From positions 1 to 64,000 of the forward strand of contig JAKLGA010000014.1 of NCBI GenBank assembly GCA_022710975.1: a stretch of 64,000 bases of DNA, in the 5' to 3' direction. Origin of the DNA: Myxococcota bacterium. Lineage in GTDB: Bacteria > Myxococcota > B64-G9. Under the pieces are notes generated by a model that was not told the origin of the DNA, did no database searches, and saw nothing but the letters and a program-made list of their open reading frames with translations. This document shows positions 24,466 through 35,504 of this stretch, one piece after another. Position numbers and translations under genes: made by a program. The first letter of the stretch is position 1. Every line of letters begins with the position of its first letter.

Positions 24466-24494
24466 TTGTGCAAGCGCCGGGCGCAAGCTACTGT
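24466..24494 (+). promoter_or_regulatory. Candidate divergent promoter for the unknown gene at 24523
   Basis: TTGTGC (24466-24471) and TACTGT (24489-24494) are separated by 17 bases. The leader of about 20 bases contains GGGGAGAGG before the start codon. With the opposite promoter it forms an inverted CCTTGTGC pair (24433-24440 and 24464-24471). Confidence 0.5.
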
Positions 24495-24522
24495 AGGGGG
24501 CGTGGGGAGAGGCGGTGGGCGC

Positions 24523-25482
24523 ATGAGCGCGGACAGCGATCGCAAGCTCGAGCGAATCGAACGGCACTACCTCAGGATCTTCGAGCACTTGGACCCGGGG
24601 CTGCTCACCTCCGGGCAGGCGCTCGAGTGGCCCGGAGGGCGGTCCGACGAGCCCGAGCGCAGCGTCCAGGGCAGCCCGGCCTTCCTCGGGTACTACACCC
24701 AGCGCGGCCTCGAGGTGGTCTTCGAGCGCTACGGACTCATGGAGCGCTTGCACGCCCTGGGCTTCCGCGAGCTGGAGCACTCCCTCGAGCGCCACCCCGA
24801 GGGCTACGACATCTTCCGGGTGTTCACCGCCGGGACGCGCCATCCGCTGATCGAGCTCATCGCCCGCATCGGGCCCCTGCCTCCGGAGACGCTCCACCTG
24901 GTGGGTGATGCGCTGCCGGCCTGCGAGAAGCGCCTCTTCCTCAACGTCAAGTGGCTCCGCATGCAGAACCCCTTCGTCCAGCAGCCCGCCGAGCGGCCGC
25001 TGTTCCCCGGGCAGGCCTTCCCGGGCCTGGGCATCGGTCGCGAGATGATGGCCCTGCTGCAGATGATCTGCGTGCGGCTGGAGCTGGACGGGGTGTACGA
25101 GCTCCCCGAGCGGCTGCACAACGCCGTGCTCTACTTCCGCCGTTTCCGCTTCCTGGACCCGGAGCTGCAGGGCGTGATGACGGCCATCCTGCGCGACACC
25201 CAGCAGCACCAGCTCGTGGATCTGGCCTGGAACGTCGAGTGCGGCAACCTGACCGACGAGCGCACGGGCAGGGCCTTCCGCTGGATCCCCTCGGAGCAGG
25301 TGCTGCCGCGCACCGGACCGGTGCGCGACTTCCTGGACTCCCCGGCGTACCGCGAGCAGGCCACCCGGGCCCTGGAACGGTCCCGGTTCCGTCTGGCCAG
25401 CGCGGATCTGGCCGTGGATCTGGCCGGCGGCGCGGACCTGCTCGGGGTGGGCGACAACCCGATCCCGGCCCGCATCAAGTAG
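24523..25482 (+). CDS. Conserved-looking hypothetical protein
   Basis: The 319-aa protein has no signal peptide or membrane helix and a balanced charged composition, so it is probably a soluble cytoplasmic protein. Segments that look structured include RKLERIERHYLRIFEHLDPG near the start, NVKWLRMQNPFVQQPAERPLF in the middle (shortened) and HNAVLYFRRFRFLDPELQG later, mostly helical. I recognise no family or active site. It is divergent from the ECF-sigma operon and shares a mirrored promoter with it, so it may belong to the same regulon. The ATG at 24523 follows GGGGAGAGGCGGTGGGCGC. Confidence 0.6.
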   Translation: MSADSDRKLERIERHYLRIFEHLDPGLLTSGQALEWPGGRSDEPERSVQGSPAFLGYYTQRGLEVVFERYGLMERLHALGFRELEHSLERHPEGYDIFRVFTAGTRHPLIELIARIGPLPPETLHLVGDALPACEKRLFLNVKWLRMQNPFVQQPAERPLFPGQAFPGLGIGREMMALLQMICVRLELDGVYELPERLHNAVLYFRRFRFLDPELQGVMTAILRDTQQHQLVDLAWNVECGNLTDERTGRAFRWIPSEQVLPRTGPVRDFLDSPAYREQATRALERSRFRLASADLAVDLAGGADLLGVGDNPIPARIK

Positions 25483-25511
25483 GCCCCCCTGCCCCGCTGG
25501 CCGGAAACCGA

Positions 25512-25540
25512 TTGCGCCCAGGTCCGATTCGCGGTACAAA
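25512..25540 (+). promoter_or_regulatory. Candidate promoter giving a near-leaderless transcript
   Basis: TTGCGC (25512-25517) and TACAAA (25535-25540) are 17 bases apart, 9 bases before the ATG at 25550. The transcript would start 1-3 bases before the start codon, and there is no ribosome binding site, so leaderless translation is likely. Confidence 0.45.
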
Positions 25541-25549
25541 CCGGCTGCC

Positions 25550-25849
25550 ATGAAATGCCGCGACTGCCTGCATTGGGCCCCGCCCCGCTCCGTGGAGTCG
25601 CTGCCGGACTACCCCATCGGCTACTGCGAGATCTTCCAGAAGGACGTGGCCGGGGAGTACGCCGGCTGCGCCGGGCGCTTCTTCCTGACCCGCAACCGGG
25701 ATGAGTGGAAGGGCACGCTGCACGAGCGCGAGGCCCCCGCGGACGCGCCCATCGAGATCCCCGAGGGCGCCAAGATCGTGTCCATCTCCGAGCCCATCAG
25801 CGCCACCGGCAAGGTCAAGATCGTCTTCCTGGTCCCCGACCAGGGTTGA
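25550..25849 (+). CDS. Small Cys-rich protein, probable metal binder
   Basis: The 99-aa protein has four cysteines in its first 40 residues (CRDC at 3-6, then GYCEIF near 26 and AGCAG near 40), a spacing that could hold zinc or iron. The rest is a short hydrophilic domain ending with strands ([20 protein letters not shown]). No signal peptide is seen. I do not recognise a named family. The gene stands alone on the plus strand, convergent with rplQ, and lies just before the terminator of the ribosomal protein operon. Confidence 0.6.
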   Translation: MKCRDCLHWAPPRSVESLPDYPIGYCEIFQKDVAGEYAGCAGRFFLTRNRDEWKGTLHEREAPADAPIEIPEGAKIVSISEPISATGKVKIVFLVPDQG

Positions 25850-25892
25850 GCCGGCCCGGCCCGTCCGGGGGGGCAGCGCAGCGCCCGTCCCC

Positions 25893-25927
25893 AAAAAGAA
25901 AACCGCCCCCGGAGGTCCGGGGGCGGT
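25893..25927 (-). terminator. Intrinsic terminator of the ribosomal protein superoperon
   Basis: A perfect 12-base-pair stem (25902-25913 with 25916-25927) with a 2-base loop is followed on the minus strand by TTTTCTTTTT. It lies 31 bases after the rplQ stop. The T-tract is only on the minus-strand side, so it ends the S10-spc-alpha transcript rather than the convergent small gene. Confidence 0.92.
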
Positions 25928-25958
25928 CTGTAGGAACACGGCTCGGGCCGGGGCCCAG

Positions 25959-26522
25959 CTACTCGGACTTCTCCCCGCCCTTCTTGGCCTTGGGGGCCTT
26001 GGCCTTGGCGGCCGGCTTGGCGGCCTTGGCGCCCTTGGGCTTGGAGGCCGCCTTGGTGGCCTTGGCGATCTTCTCCTTGCCGCTCACCTTCTTGTCGCCC
26101 TTCTCACCCTTGGCCGCGGAGGCCTTCTTCTCGTCGGGCAGCAGCTCGATGAAGGCCATCGGCGCGCAGTCGCCCACGCGGTTGCCCGTCTTGATGATAC
26201 GCGTGTAGCCACCCTGGCGGTCCTTGAAGCGCGGGGCCAGATCGCCGAACAGCTTGCGCAGGGCCTCGGGCTCGTTCACGCGCCGGTTCTCGACCACCTT
26301 GCCCGTGGTGTGGAGCTGCTCGGCCGCCAGGCGCCGCGCGGCCAGGTCGCCGCGCTTGCCGAGGGTGATCAGCTTCTCCGCCACCCTGCGGAGCTCCTTG
26401 GCCTTGGCCAGGGTGGTCAGGATGCGCTCCTTCAGGAACAGCGAGGTGACCAGGTTGCGGAACATCGCCAGCCGGTGGGCCGCGTCGCGTCCGAACTTTG
26501 CGTTTCTGCGATGGTGTCTCAT
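25959..26522 (-). CDS. rplQ: 50S ribosomal protein L17
   Basis: This 187-aa protein is L17 of the large subunit, lying near the exit side of the ribosome. The first 120 residues match the family ([11 protein letters not shown], then [14 protein letters not shown], then [22 protein letters not shown]). The last 60 residues are an added tail of Lys/Ala/Pro/Gly repeats (about residues 128-187) not found in typical 120-130-residue L17. The ATG overlaps the rpoA stop (ATGA) and has GAGGAGGAGG before it. It is the last gene of the alpha operon and is followed by a strong terminator. Confidence 0.95.
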   Translation of the reverse strand: MRHHRRNAKFGRDAAHRLAMFRNLVTSLFLKERILTTLAKAKELRRVAEKLITLGKRGDLAARRLAAEQLHTTGKVVENRRVNEPEALRKLFGDLAPRFKDRQGGYTRIIKTGNRVGDCAPMAFIELLPDEKKASAAKGEKGDKKVSGKEKIAKATKAASKPKGAKAAKPAAKAKAPKAKKGGEKSE

Positions 26523-27550
26523 GCCTCCTCCTCGACATTCTCCTGGCGGCTCCGCGGGAGCTCCTTGGGGGGCCAACCGTCGACCCGCATACCCAGGCTC
26601 AGGCCCATCTCGCCGAGGATGTCCTTGATCTCCTTCAGCGACTTGCGCCCGAAGTTCTTCGTCTTGAGCATCTCGGCCTCGGTCTTCTGCACCAGATCGC
26701 CGATGTACTTGATGTTGGCGTTCTCCAGGCAGTTGGCCGAGCGCACCGACAGCTCCAGCTCATCGACGCTGCGGAGCAGCGTCTCCATGAGGCGCTCCTG
26801 CTCCTCGTCCCGCCGATCCTCTCCGCACTCCCCGTCCTCCGGGAAGTTGATGAAGATCGTCAGCTGCTCCTTCAGGATCTTGCTGGCGTAGGCCACGGCG
26901 TCCTCGGGCTTCACGCTGCCGTCGGTCCACACCTCGAGGGTGAGCTTGTCGTAGTCGGTGATCTGCCCCACGCGGGCGTGGGTCACCTGGTAGTTGACCT
27001 TCCGGATGGGCGAGAAGATCGAGTCCACCGGGATGACGCTGACCGGATCACCCTCGTGCTTGTTGCCCTCGGCCGGCACGTAGCCCCGGCCGCGATCCGC
27101 GCCCAGCTCCATGCGCAGGCGGCCGCGCTCGGACACCGTGGCGACGTGCTTGTCGGGCGTCAGGATGGTCACCCCGGCGGGCACCTGGATGTCGCCGGCC
27201 TTCACCTCGCAGGGTCCCTTGGCGTCCACCTTGCAGGTGACCGGCTCCCAGCCTTCCATCTTGAGCCGGACTTCCTTGAGGTTGAGGATGATGTCGGTGA
27301 CGTCCTCGGCCACGTCCGCGACCGAGGTGAACTCGTGCAGCACCCCGTCGATCTTGACCGAGGTGAACGCCGCGCCCTGGATGCTGGACAGCAGCACCCG
27401 GCGCAGCGAGTTTCCCAACGTCTGGCCGAAGCCCCGCTCGAAGGGTTCGCCCACGAACTTGCCGTAGGTGGAGCTCAGGGACTCGCGGTCCACGATCAGG
27501 TTCCGCGGCTTGATCAGGTCTCGCCAGTTCCTGGAAACGCTCGAAATCAT
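26519..27550 (-). CDS. rpoA: DNA-directed RNA polymerase alpha subunit
   Basis: The 343-aa protein is RpoA, the assembly platform of RNA polymerase. The N-terminal dimerisation domain shows [19 protein letters not shown] (about residues 38-56) and the Asp/Glu-rich loop before residue 240. The C-terminal domain that contacts UP elements and activators shows [20 protein letters not shown] and [17 protein letters not shown] (about 270-325). Length and domains are normal. It follows rpsD by 46 bases and overlaps rplQ by four bases, the standard alpha-operon order. Confidence 0.98.
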   Translation of the reverse strand: MISSVSRNWRDLIKPRNLIVDRESLSSTYGKFVGEPFERGFGQTLGNSLRRVLLSSIQGAAFTSVKIDGVLHEFTSVADVAEDVTDIILNLKEVRLKMEGWEPVTCKVDAKGPCEVKAGDIQVPAGVTILTPDKHVATVSERGRLRMELGADRGRGYVPAEGNKHEGDPVSVIPVDSIFSPIRKVNYQVTHARVGQITDYDKLTLEVWTDGSVKPEDAVAYASKILKEQLTIFINFPEDGECGEDRRDEEQERLMETLLRSVDELELSVRSANCLENANIKYIGDLVQKTEAEMLKTKNFGRKSLKEIKDILGEMGLSLGMRVDGWPPKELPRSRQENVEEEA

Positions 27551-27596
27551 GCTTCCTCCCGTCAGCGCATGCGACCGAACACCGGCGCCGGAGTGA

Positions 27597-28223
27597 TCAC
27601 TTCGAGTAGAGCTCGACGATCATCTGCTCGTGGATCGGCATGGAGATGTCTTCACGGCTCGGGAAGGCCTTCAGCGTCGCCTTGAAGTTGCCCCGTTCGA
27701 GCTCGACCCAGCCGGGGATGCCACGCCGCTCGGACGCGTCCAGCGCCTCGTTCAGCGAGCCCATCTTGCGGCTGGCCTCCTTCACCTGGACCACGTCGCC
27801 GACCTTGAGCAGGGCCGAGGGGATGTTGACCTTGCGGCCGTTGACGGTGAAGTGCCCGTGGCGCACCAGCTGCCGGGCCTCCCGGCGGGTGCGGGCGAAG
27901 CCCATGCGGAAGGCCATGTTGTCGAAGCGCCGCTCGAGCAGCAGCAGCAGGTTCTCGCCGGTGTGGCCCTTCTGCAGCGAGGCGCGGTCGAAGAACGTCC
28001 GGAACTGCCGCTCCAGCATGCCGTACAGGCGCTTGACCTTCTGCTTCTCGCGAAGCTGCTGGCCGTAGGACGAGAACCGGGTGCGCCCCTGACCGTGCTG
28101 ACCCGGGGGGTAGGGACGCCGGTCCACCGAGCACTTCTCGGTGAAGCAGCGATCGCCCTTGAGGAACAGCTTGAGCTTCTCGCGCCGGCAGTACTTGCAA
28201 ACAGAGCCCGTGTAACGCGCCAC
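27597..28223 (-). CDS. rpsD: 30S ribosomal protein S4
   Basis: The 208-aa protein is S4, a primary 16S rRNA binder and, in many bacteria, the translational repressor of the alpha operon. It is the zinc-binding form: CKYCRREK at residues 9-12 and two further Cys ([11 protein letters not shown]) precede PYPPGQHG. The S4 RNA-binding domain follows ([19 protein letters not shown], then [15 protein letters not shown]). Length is typical. It lies 46 bases after rpsK and before rpoA. Confidence 0.97.
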   Translation of the reverse strand: MARYTGSVCKYCRREKLKLFLKGDRCFTEKCSVDRRPYPPGQHGQGRTRFSSYGQQLREKQKVKRLYGMLERQFRTFFDRASLQKGHTGENLLLLLERRFDNMAFRMGFARTRREARQLVRHGHFTVNGRKVNIPSALLKVGDVVQVKEASRKMGSLNEALDASERRGIPGWVELERGNFKATLKAFPSREDISMPIHEQMIVELYSK

Positions 28224-28269
28224 GTCTTCCTCCTTGACAACTGCAGCCGATCCGACGGCCCAGCCGAGC

Positions 28270-28752
<483 letters not shown>

Positions 28753-28779
28753 GATCGCCCTTCCTCAGGCAGCCGCGGC

Positions 28780-29172
28780 TCACGCCGTGGGCGCGGCGGT
28801 GGTGCCCTTGTTCTTCTTCATCAGGGTCTTGCGCGGGCCCTTGCGGGTCCGGGCGTTGGTGTGCGTGCGCTGCCCGCGGCAGGGCAGTCCCTTGCGGTGC
28901 CGCTGGCCACGGTAGGAGTTCAGGTCCATGAGCCGCTTGATGTTCATGGACACCTCGCGGCGGAGATCGCCCTCCACCTTGAAGTTGGCGTCGATGAACT
29001 CACGCAGCCGACGGACCTCGTCCTCGGTCAGGTTGTCGGTCCGGGTGTCCGGGTTCACCCCGGCGCCGGCGATGATCTTCATCGCGCGCGTCCGCGCGAT
29101 CCCGTAGATGTACGTGAGGGCGACAACGATTCTCTTGTTGCGTGGCAAATCCACGCCAGCGATACGAGCCAC
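28780..29172 (-). CDS. rpsM: 30S ribosomal protein S13
   Basis: The 130-aa protein is S13, which contacts the P-site tRNA and the 50S head bridge. Signatures are [25 protein letters not shown]-like start, the helix-hairpin region ([14 protein letters not shown]) and [18 protein letters not shown] near the end, followed by a Lys-rich tail reaching the tRNA. The start codon is GTG at 29172 with AGGAGGTGCCTG before it. It lies 18 bases after rpmJ at the head of the alpha operon. Confidence 0.97.
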   Translation of the reverse strand: MARIAGVDLPRNKRIVVALTYIYGIARTRAMKIIAGAGVNPDTRTDNLTEDEVRRLREFIDANFKVEGDLRREVSMNIKRLMDLNSYRGQRHRKGLPCRGQRTHTNARTRKGPRKTLMKKNKGTTAAPTA

Positions 29173-29190
29173 CAGGCACCTCCTAACCGC

Positions 29191-29304
29191 TCAACCCTGA
29201 CGCTGCTTGTGCCGGGGATTCTCGCAGATCACCCGGACGATACCCTTGCGCCGCAGGATGCGGCACTTGGAACAGATCTTCTTGACCGACGCTCTGACCT
29301 TCAT
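29191..29304 (-). CDS. rpmJ: 50S ribosomal protein L36 (zinc form)
   Basis: The 37-aa protein is L36, the smallest large-subunit protein. It starts [15 protein letters not shown] and keeps Cys11, Cys14, Cys27 and His32, the zinc-binding C+ form, so it is not the zinc-free paralogue used under zinc shortage. The ATG overlaps the map stop (ATGA) and follows AAGGAGAGCTGTC. In most bacteria infA lies between map and rpmJ; here there is no room for it. Confidence 0.96.
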   Translation of the reverse strand: MKVRASVKKICSKCRILRRKGIVRVICENPRHKQRQG

Positions 29305-30086
29305 GACAGCTCTCCTTGAGCCAGCTTGCTCAGCACGATGGGCCCGTCGCCGCCGATGGCCACGGAATGCTCGAAGTGGGCGGACAGCTTGCGATCCCGG
29401 GTCACCTGCGTCCAGCCGTCCGCGGCCGCCTCCACCTGCCAGGTGCCCTCGTTGATCATGGGCTCGATGGCGATGACCAGGCCCGGGCGCAGCCGCTCGT
29501 TGTGGCCGGCGGAGCGGTAGTGCGGCACCTGGGGCTCCTCGTGCAGGGCCCGCCCGATGCCGTGGCCGACGAAGTCGCGCACCACCGAGAAGCCGGCCCC
29601 CTCGACGTGCCGCTGGATGGCGGCGCCGATGTCCGACAGGCGATTGCCCGGCCGGGCCTGCTGGATGGCCAGCTCCAGCGCCTCCTGCGTCACCTGCATG
29701 AGCCTCTCGGCCACCGGACTCACCGTGCCGATGGGGATGGTCACGGCCGAGTCCCCGTAGAAGCGGTCGTATAGCACCCCGCAGTCCACGCTGAGGATGT
29801 CCCCGGCCTTGAGCTTGCGCTGGTTGGACGGGATGCCGTGCACCACCTCCTCGTTGAGGGAGGTGCACAGGGTGGCCGGGAAGGGGTACGGGCCGCTGCC
29901 CTGGTAGCCCTTGAACGCGGGCTTGGCGCCCGCCTTGCGGATCCCCTCCTCCGCCAGCTCGTCGAGCTCGAGGGTAGTCACGCCCGGCTTGGCCGCCTGG
30001 CGTACCTCGGCCAGCGTGCGGGCCACGATCTGGTTGGCCTGCCGCATGACCTCGATCTCGGCCGCGGATTTGAGGTACACCGCCAT
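29301..30086 (-). CDS. map: Methionine aminopeptidase, type I
   Basis: The 261-aa enzyme removes the initiator Met from nascent proteins. The dinuclear-metal ligands are visible in order: the Asp of [17 protein letters not shown] (two Asp), the His of [14 protein letters not shown], and the Glu residues of [13 protein letters not shown] and near HFEHSVAI at the end. Length and motifs fit type Ia MetAP. The ATG at 30086 lies 5 bases after adk; the frame is open upstream but only within adk. The position after secY-adk is the usual one in the spc operon. Confidence 0.97.
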   Translation of the reverse strand: MAVYLKSAAEIEVMRQANQIVARTLAEVRQAAKPGVTTLELDELAEEGIRKAGAKPAFKGYQGSGPYPFPATLCTSLNEEVVHGIPSNQRKLKAGDILSVDCGVLYDRFYGDSAVTIPIGTVSPVAERLMQVTQEALELAIQQARPGNRLSDIGAAIQRHVEGAGFSVVRDFVGHGIGRALHEEPQVPHYRSAGHNERLRPGLVIAIEPMINEGTWQVEAAADGWTQVTRDRKLSAHFEHSVAIGGDGPIVLSKLAQGELS

Positions 30087-30091
30087 GCCGC

Positions 30092-30742
30092 TCACACCTT
30101 CACGCCCAGGGCCACGTAGATGCGCCGGGTGATGTCGTCCGGTGAGCCGAGCCCGTCGATGCCGCGCAGCGTGCCGCGCTTGCCGTAGTAGTCCTTGAGC
30201 GGCTCGGTCTGCTTGCGGTAGGCGACCATCCGCGAGCGAATGGTGGCCTCGTTGTCGTCCGCCCGCTGGACCAGCCCCGCTCCGCACCGATCGCAGCTGC
30301 CGGCCTTCTTGGGCGGGCTCGACTGCTTGTGGAACATGGCCCCGCAGGAGGGGCAGCTCAGGCGGCCGGTCAGCCGGCCGATCAGCTCCTCCTCGGCCAC
30401 CTCGATGCTGACGACGTGGTCGATGCCCTGGTTGCCCCTGGCCAGCATGCCGTCCAGGGCCTCGGCCTGGCTGACCGCGCGCGGGAAGCCGTCCAGCACG
30501 TAGCCTCGCTGGCAGTCGGGCCGGGCCAGACGTTCCTCGACCATGCCGATCACCACCCGGTCGGGCACCAGCTCGCCGCGGTCCATGAAGGCCTTGGCCT
30601 CCTTGCCGAGCGCCGTGCCCTCGCGCACCGCGGCCCGCAGTAGATCCCCGGTGGAGATCTGCGGGACGCCCAGCTTCTCGATCAGCCGCTGGGCTTGCGT
30701 TCCCTTGCCCGCGCCGGGAGGTCCTAGCAGGACGAGCCGCAT
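30092..30742 (-). CDS. adk: Adenylate kinase
   Basis: The 216-aa enzyme interconverts ATP plus AMP and two ADP. It begins [17 protein letters not shown] with the P-loop GxxGxGKGT at residues 7-15. The AMP-binding region [10 protein letters not shown] and the [12 protein letters not shown] segment follow. The long LID carries two Cys pairs (CPSC and CDRC, about 129-153), the zinc-stabilised form. The C-terminal domain is normal. The ATG at 30742 sits 17 bases after secY, the common secY-adk-map arrangement. Confidence 0.97.
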   Translation of the reverse strand: MRLVLLGPPGAGKGTQAQRLIEKLGVPQISTGDLLRAAVREGTALGKEAKAFMDRGELVPDRVVIGMVEERLARPDCQRGYVLDGFPRAVSQAEALDGMLARGNQGIDHVVSIEVAEEELIGRLTGRLSCPSCGAMFHKQSSPPKKAGSCDRCGAGLVQRADDNEATIRSRMVAYRKQTEPLKDYYGKRGTLRGIDGLGSPDDITRRIYVALGVKV

Positions 30743-30759
30743 GACGCCTCCGACTCCTC

Positions 30760-32082
<1,323 letters not shown>

Positions 32083-32093
32083 TGGAGTCCTCC

Positions 32094-32567
32094 TCAGGGA
32101 GTGGACTTCGCCTGCACTCGGATCGGGGCGATGACTTCCGCCTGGCCGCCCGCGGCGGTGATCTTGGTTTTGGCCGACTCGCTGAAGCCCTGGGCCTTCA
32201 CGGTCAACGCGCGATCGAGCTCGCCGCTGCCCAAGATCTTCACCAGATCATGCGCGTGCGGGATGAGCCCCGCGTTCGCCAGGGCGGCCGGATCCACGAC
32301 CGAGCCGGCCTCGAACCGCTTGAGCGCCTGCACGTTCACCACCGTGAACTCCGTGCGCTCGCGGTGATGGAAGCCGCGCTTGGGCAGGCGCCGCTGCAGC
32401 GGCATCTGGCCGCCCTCGAAGCCGCGGCCGATCTGGACGCCCGAGCGCGACTTCTGGCCCTTGTGGCCCTTGCCCGCGGTGCTGCCCTGCCCGCTGGCGT
32501 CGCCGCGGCCGATGCGCTTCTTGGCGTGCGTGGCGCCCTTGGGTTTCTTCAGGTTGCCGAGTCCCAT
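32094..32567 (-). CDS. rplO: 50S ribosomal protein L15
   Basis: The 157-aa protein is L15 of the large subunit, binding 23S rRNA domains II and V. The Gly/Arg/Lys-rich N-terminus ([26 protein letters not shown]) is shown here in part: [18 protein letters not shown] is the classical signature. The globular part ends with the [19 protein letters not shown] motif. Normal length and the normal place between rpmD and secY. Confidence 0.96.
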   Translation of the reverse strand: MGLGNLKKPKGATHAKKRIGRGDASGQGSTAGKGHKGQKSRSGVQIGRGFEGGQMPLQRRLPKRGFHHRERTEFTVVNVQALKRFEAGSVVDPAALANAGLIPHAHDLVKILGSGELDRALTVKAQGFSESAKTKITAAGGQAEVIAPIRVQAKSTP

Positions 32568-32592
32568 CGCTTCCTCCGACTCCTGCCCCGCG

Positions 32593-32775
32593 TCAGACAG
32601 ACTCGACGCGCAGCATGAACGCGAGTTTCTGGACCATGCCCCGCACGGACGGGGAGTCCTCGCGCACGACCGAGTGGTGCATGCGCCTCAGCCCGAGCCC
32701 CTCGAGGACCTCGCGCTGCTTACGGCTGCGGCCGATGATGCTCCGCACCATGGTGATCTTCAGTTTGCCTGCCAT
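32593..32775 (-). CDS. rpmD: 50S ribosomal protein L30
   Basis: The 60-aa protein is L30. It starts with GKLKITMVRSIIGRS and continues with REVLEGLGLRRMHHSVVREDS, the usual helix and turn, ending at VQKLAFMLRVESV. The length of 60 residues is standard for the bacterial form. It lies 35 bases after rpsE and 25 bases before rplO in spc order. Confidence 0.95.
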   Translation of the reverse strand: MAGKLKITMVRSIIGRSRKQREVLEGLGLRRMHHSVVREDSPSVRGMVQKLAFMLRVESV

Positions 32776-32810
32776 GACTCCTTGACCTCACCCTCTGGCC
32801 AGCGCGGGGC

Positions 32811-33344
32811 TCAGGCCCCGGGCTTGGAATCAGCGGACTTCAGGCTCTCCAGGGGAACCCGCCGCCGCTTGGCCACCTGCTCGAAGCTCTCCAGAGACTG
32901 CAGCGCGTCCAGGGTCGCCCGCGACACGTTGTGCGGGTTGTTCCGCCCCAGGGACTTGGTCAGCACGTCCCGCACCCCGGCCACCTCGAGGATGGCGCGC
33001 ACCGCGCCACCGGCGATCACGCCCGTGCCGGGGGCGGCCGGCCGGAGCAGCACCTTGCCAGAGCCGTAGTGGCCCGTGACCTCGTGCGGGATGGTGCCCT
33101 GGAGGAGCGGGATGGTGAGCATCGCGCGCCGGGCGTACTCCGAGCCCTTGCGGATGGCCTCGGGCACCTCGTTCGCCTTGCCCTTGCCCACGCCCACGCG
33201 GCCCAGACCGTCGCCCACCACCACGATGGCGCTGAAGCTGAACCTGCGGCCGCCCTTGACGACCTTGGCCACGCGGTTCAGGGCGATCACGCGCTCCCGG
33301 AGCTCCTGGTCGTCGCCGCTATTGAAACTCTTCTTTGGATTCAA
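32811..33344 (-). CDS. rpsE: 30S ribosomal protein S5
   Basis: The 177-aa protein is S5, involved in decoding accuracy and mRNA entry. The dsRNA-like domain appears as [20 protein letters not shown] and [21 protein letters not shown]. The C-terminal domain contains [19 protein letters not shown] and [18 protein letters not shown]. The start is taken as TTG at 33344 because GGAGG stands six bases upstream and because the upstream in-frame ATG at 33389 lies inside rplR. Position and length are normal. Confidence 0.95.
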   Translation of the reverse strand: MNPKKSFNSGDDQELRERVIALNRVAKVVKGGRRFSFSAIVVVGDGLGRVGVGKGKANEVPEAIRKGSEYARRAMLTIPLLQGTIPHEVTGHYGSGKVLLRPAAPGTGVIAGGAVRAILEVAGVRDVLTKSLGRNNPHNVSRATLDALQSLESFEQVAKRRRVPLESLKSADSKPGA

Positions 33345-33357
33345 GACGATCCTCCGC

Positions 33358-33720
33358 CTAGAAAAGCAGGCCCTTGGCGCGGGCGCCATCGGCCAGCTTG
33401 GCCACGCGGCCGTGGTAGATGAAGCCGTTGCGGTCGAAGACCACCTGCTTGATGTTCTTCGCCAGGCAACGCACGGCCAGGAGCTGGCCCACCTTCTCCG
33501 CGAGCTGCGCCTTCTTCACCTTGTCGCCGCCCCGGAGCTCCTTGTCGAGCGAGCTGGCGGTGGCCAGGGTCTTGCCCGACTCGTCGTCGATCACCTGGGC
33601 GTAGATGTGCTTGGCGCTGCGGAAGACGCTCAGCCGGGGTCGCGCGGGATCCCCGTGGACGGACTTGCGCACCCGCGCCTTGCGGGCCAACCACTTCTCT
33701 CGGTTGCGGCTCTTGATCAT
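33358..33720 (-). CDS. rplR: 50S ribosomal protein L18
   Basis: The 120-aa protein is L18, which helps bring 5S rRNA into the large subunit together with L5 and L25. Visible signatures are [20 protein letters not shown] and [14 protein letters not shown] near the start. [22 protein letters not shown] is near the end (shown in part as [12 protein letters not shown]). Length is standard. It lies 13 bases before rpsE and 22 bases after rplF. Confidence 0.96.
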   Translation of the reverse strand: MIKSRNREKWLARKARVRKSVHGDPARPRLSVFRSAKHIYAQVIDDESGKTLATASSLDKELRGGDKVKKAQLAEKVGQLLAVRCLAKNIKQVVFDRNGFIYHGRVAKLADGARAKGLLF

Positions 33721-33742
33721 CGTTCACACCTCACGAAGCCGG

Positions 33743-34282
33743 TCAGCTGACGGCCTTCTTGCCCGCCTTGCGGCGGATGTGCTCACCGACATAGGTGACA
33801 CCCTTGGCCTTGAACGGATCCGCGTGCTTGGAGGACCGGATGCGGGCCGCCAGCAGGCCCACCGCCTGGCGGTCGATGCCCTTGACGGTGACCTTGGTCT
33901 GCTTCTCCACCGTCACCTCGATGCCCGCCGGCAACGCGAACACCACCGGGTGGGTGAAGCCGAGGAAGAGCTGGAGCTCCCGCCCGGACAGCTCGGCGCG
34001 GTAGCCGACGCCGCTGATCTCGAGCTGCCGCTCGAAGCCCTTGGTCACGCCCTCGACCATGTTGTTGACCATGGCCCGCAGCAGGCCGTGGTTGGCCCGG
34101 GTCTGGCGCAGCTCGTCGGCGCGCTCGAAGACCACCAGGCCCTTCTCGACCTTGGGCTGGATGCCGGCCACCAGCGGCTGGCTCAGCTTGCCCTTGGGCC
34201 CCTCGACCAGGACGCGGGTCGCGTCCACGCTCACCTTGACCCCGCTGGGGATCGCCACAGGTTTCTTTCCAATGCGAGACAC
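33743..34282 (-). CDS. rplF: 50S ribosomal protein L6
   Basis: The 179-aa protein is L6, located near the factor-binding site of the large subunit. It begins [19 protein letters not shown] and carries two similar domains; the second contains [20 protein letters not shown] and ends in a Lys-rich tail ([10 protein letters not shown]). The start is GTG at 34282, preceded by GAGGTGAGGCC; the in-frame ATG at 34330 lies inside rpsH. Normal spc position. Confidence 0.96.
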   Translation of the reverse strand: MSRIGKKPVAIPSGVKVSVDATRVLVEGPKGKLSQPLVAGIQPKVEKGLVVFERADELRQTRANHGLLRAMVNNMVEGVTKGFERQLEISGVGYRAELSGRELQLFLGFTHPVVFALPAGIEVTVEKQTKVTVKGIDRQAVGLLAARIRSSKHADPFKAKGVTYVGEHIRRKAGKKAVS

Positions 34283-34301
34283 GGCCTCACCTCGCAGTCG
34301 C

Positions 34302-34703
34302 TCACCACACCGAGCAGATGAACTCGCCACCCACCTTCGCCTGCAGGGCCTGATGATCGGTCATCACGCCCTTGGAGGTCGAGAGGATGGCGGTGCCCAG
34401 GCCGCGGCGCACCCGCGGCATCTTGTCCACGTTCACGTACACGCGGCGCCCCGGGCGACTCTCGCGCCGGATGCCGCGCACGACGGGCTTGCCGTCGTCG
34501 TCGTAGCGCAGCTGCATCACCAGCAGGCCCTGCTGCTTGTCGGGCACGCGGGCGTAGTCGTCGATGTAGCCCTCGGCCTTCAGGATCTCCGCCAGGCGGA
34601 CCTTCAGGTTCGAGGCCGGGATGGACACCTCGATCTTGGAGATCCGGTACGCGTTGCGGATCCGCGTCAGGAAATCGGCAATCGGATCGTTGATCGCAGA
34701 CAT
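34302..34703 (-). CDS. rpsH: 30S ribosomal protein S8
   Basis: The 133-aa protein is S8, a core 16S rRNA binder and, in E. coli, the translational regulator of the spc operon. It starts [20 protein letters not shown], has the [19 protein letters not shown] turn in the middle (shown in part) and ends with [19 protein letters not shown] and GGEFICSVW, the family C-terminus. Length is typical. It lies between rpsN and rplF. Confidence 0.96.
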   Translation of the reverse strand: MSAINDPIADFLTRIRNAYRISKIEVSIPASNLKVRLAEILKAEGYIDDYARVPDKQQGLLVMQLRYDDDGKPVVRGIRRESRPGRRVYVNVDKMPRVRRGLGTAILSTSKGVMTDHQALQAKVGGEFICSVW

Positions 34704-34742
34704 GGCCCTTCCACTCCTTGCGCTTGGAGCGCTCTCGACGCG

Positions 34743-34931
34743 CTACCAACTGGCCTTGATCACGCCCGGAATCTCACCCCGCAACGCCAGGTTGCGGAAG
34801 CAGATCCTGCACATGTCGAACCTGCGGATGTACGCCCGGGACCGACCGCACAGGGGGCAGCGATGGTAGCTCCGCACCTTGTACTTGAAGCGGTTCTTCT
34901 TCACCTGCACCATCTTCGAGATCTTGGCCAC
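34743..34931 (-). CDS. rpsN: 30S ribosomal protein S14, zinc type
   Basis: The 62-aa protein is the short, zinc-binding type Z S14. CPLC (about residues 25-28) and CRIC (about 41-44) hold the metal, and [13 protein letters not shown] is the normal C-terminus. The longer zinc-free type is not present here. It lies 13 bases after rplE in standard spc order. The short form together with zinc-type L36, L33 and S4 suggests an organism that normally has zinc available. Confidence 0.96.
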   Translation of the reverse strand: MAKISKMVQVKKNRFKYKVRSYHRCPLCGRSRAYIRRFDMCRICFRNLALRGEIPGVIKASW

Positions 34932-34944
34932 GGTGCGTCTCCTG

Positions 34945-35484
34945 TCACTTGCGGAACGGCATGCCCAGCCTGGTGAGCAGCGCCCGGCATTCCTCGTCGT
35001 TCTTGGCGGTGGTGACGATCGTCACGTTCATCCCCTTGACGCGGTCGATCTTGTCGTACTCGATCTCGGGGAAGATGATCTGCTCTCGCACGCCCAGGGT
35101 GAAGTTGCCCCGGCCGTCGAAGGAGCGGGTGGAGATCCCCTTGAAGTCGCGCACGCGCGGGATGGCGATGTTCACCAGCCGGTCGAAGAACTCGTACATA
35201 CGCTCCCGACGCAGGGTGACCATGCAGCCGATGGGCTGGTTCTCGCGCAGCTTGAAGTTGGCGATCGACTTGCGCGAGCGGGTGACCACCGGCTTCTGGC
35301 CGGTGATGGCCACCATCTCGGCCACGGCCGAGTCGATGATCTTGGGGTTGGACAGGGCCTCGCCCAGGCCCATGTTGACCACGATCTTGACCAGCTTGGG
35401 GACCTGCATCCGGCTCTTGAACTTGAACTCGGTCATCAAGCCCGGGATGACGTCCTGCTCATAGATCTTTCTAAGTCTCGCCAT
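34945..35484 (-). CDS. rplE: 50S ribosomal protein L5
   Basis: The 179-aa protein is L5, part of the 5S RNP and the bridge to the small-subunit head. Family signatures include [35 protein letters not shown] in the middle (shown in full at 20 residues), [19 protein letters not shown] and the C-terminal [18 protein letters not shown]. The ATG at 35484 is used; the open frame extends upstream into rplX. Length is normal. Confidence 0.97.
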   Translation of the reverse strand: MARLRKIYEQDVIPGLMTEFKFKSRMQVPKLVKIVVNMGLGEALSNPKIIDSAVAEMVAITGQKPVVTRSRKSIANFKLRENQPIGCMVTLRRERMYEFFDRLVNIAIPRVRDFKGISTRSFDGRGNFTLGVREQIIFPEIEYDKIDRVKGMNVTIVTTAKNDEECRALLTRLGMPFRK

Positions 35485-35504
35485 GGCTGCCTCTCCGCGC
35501 GGAC

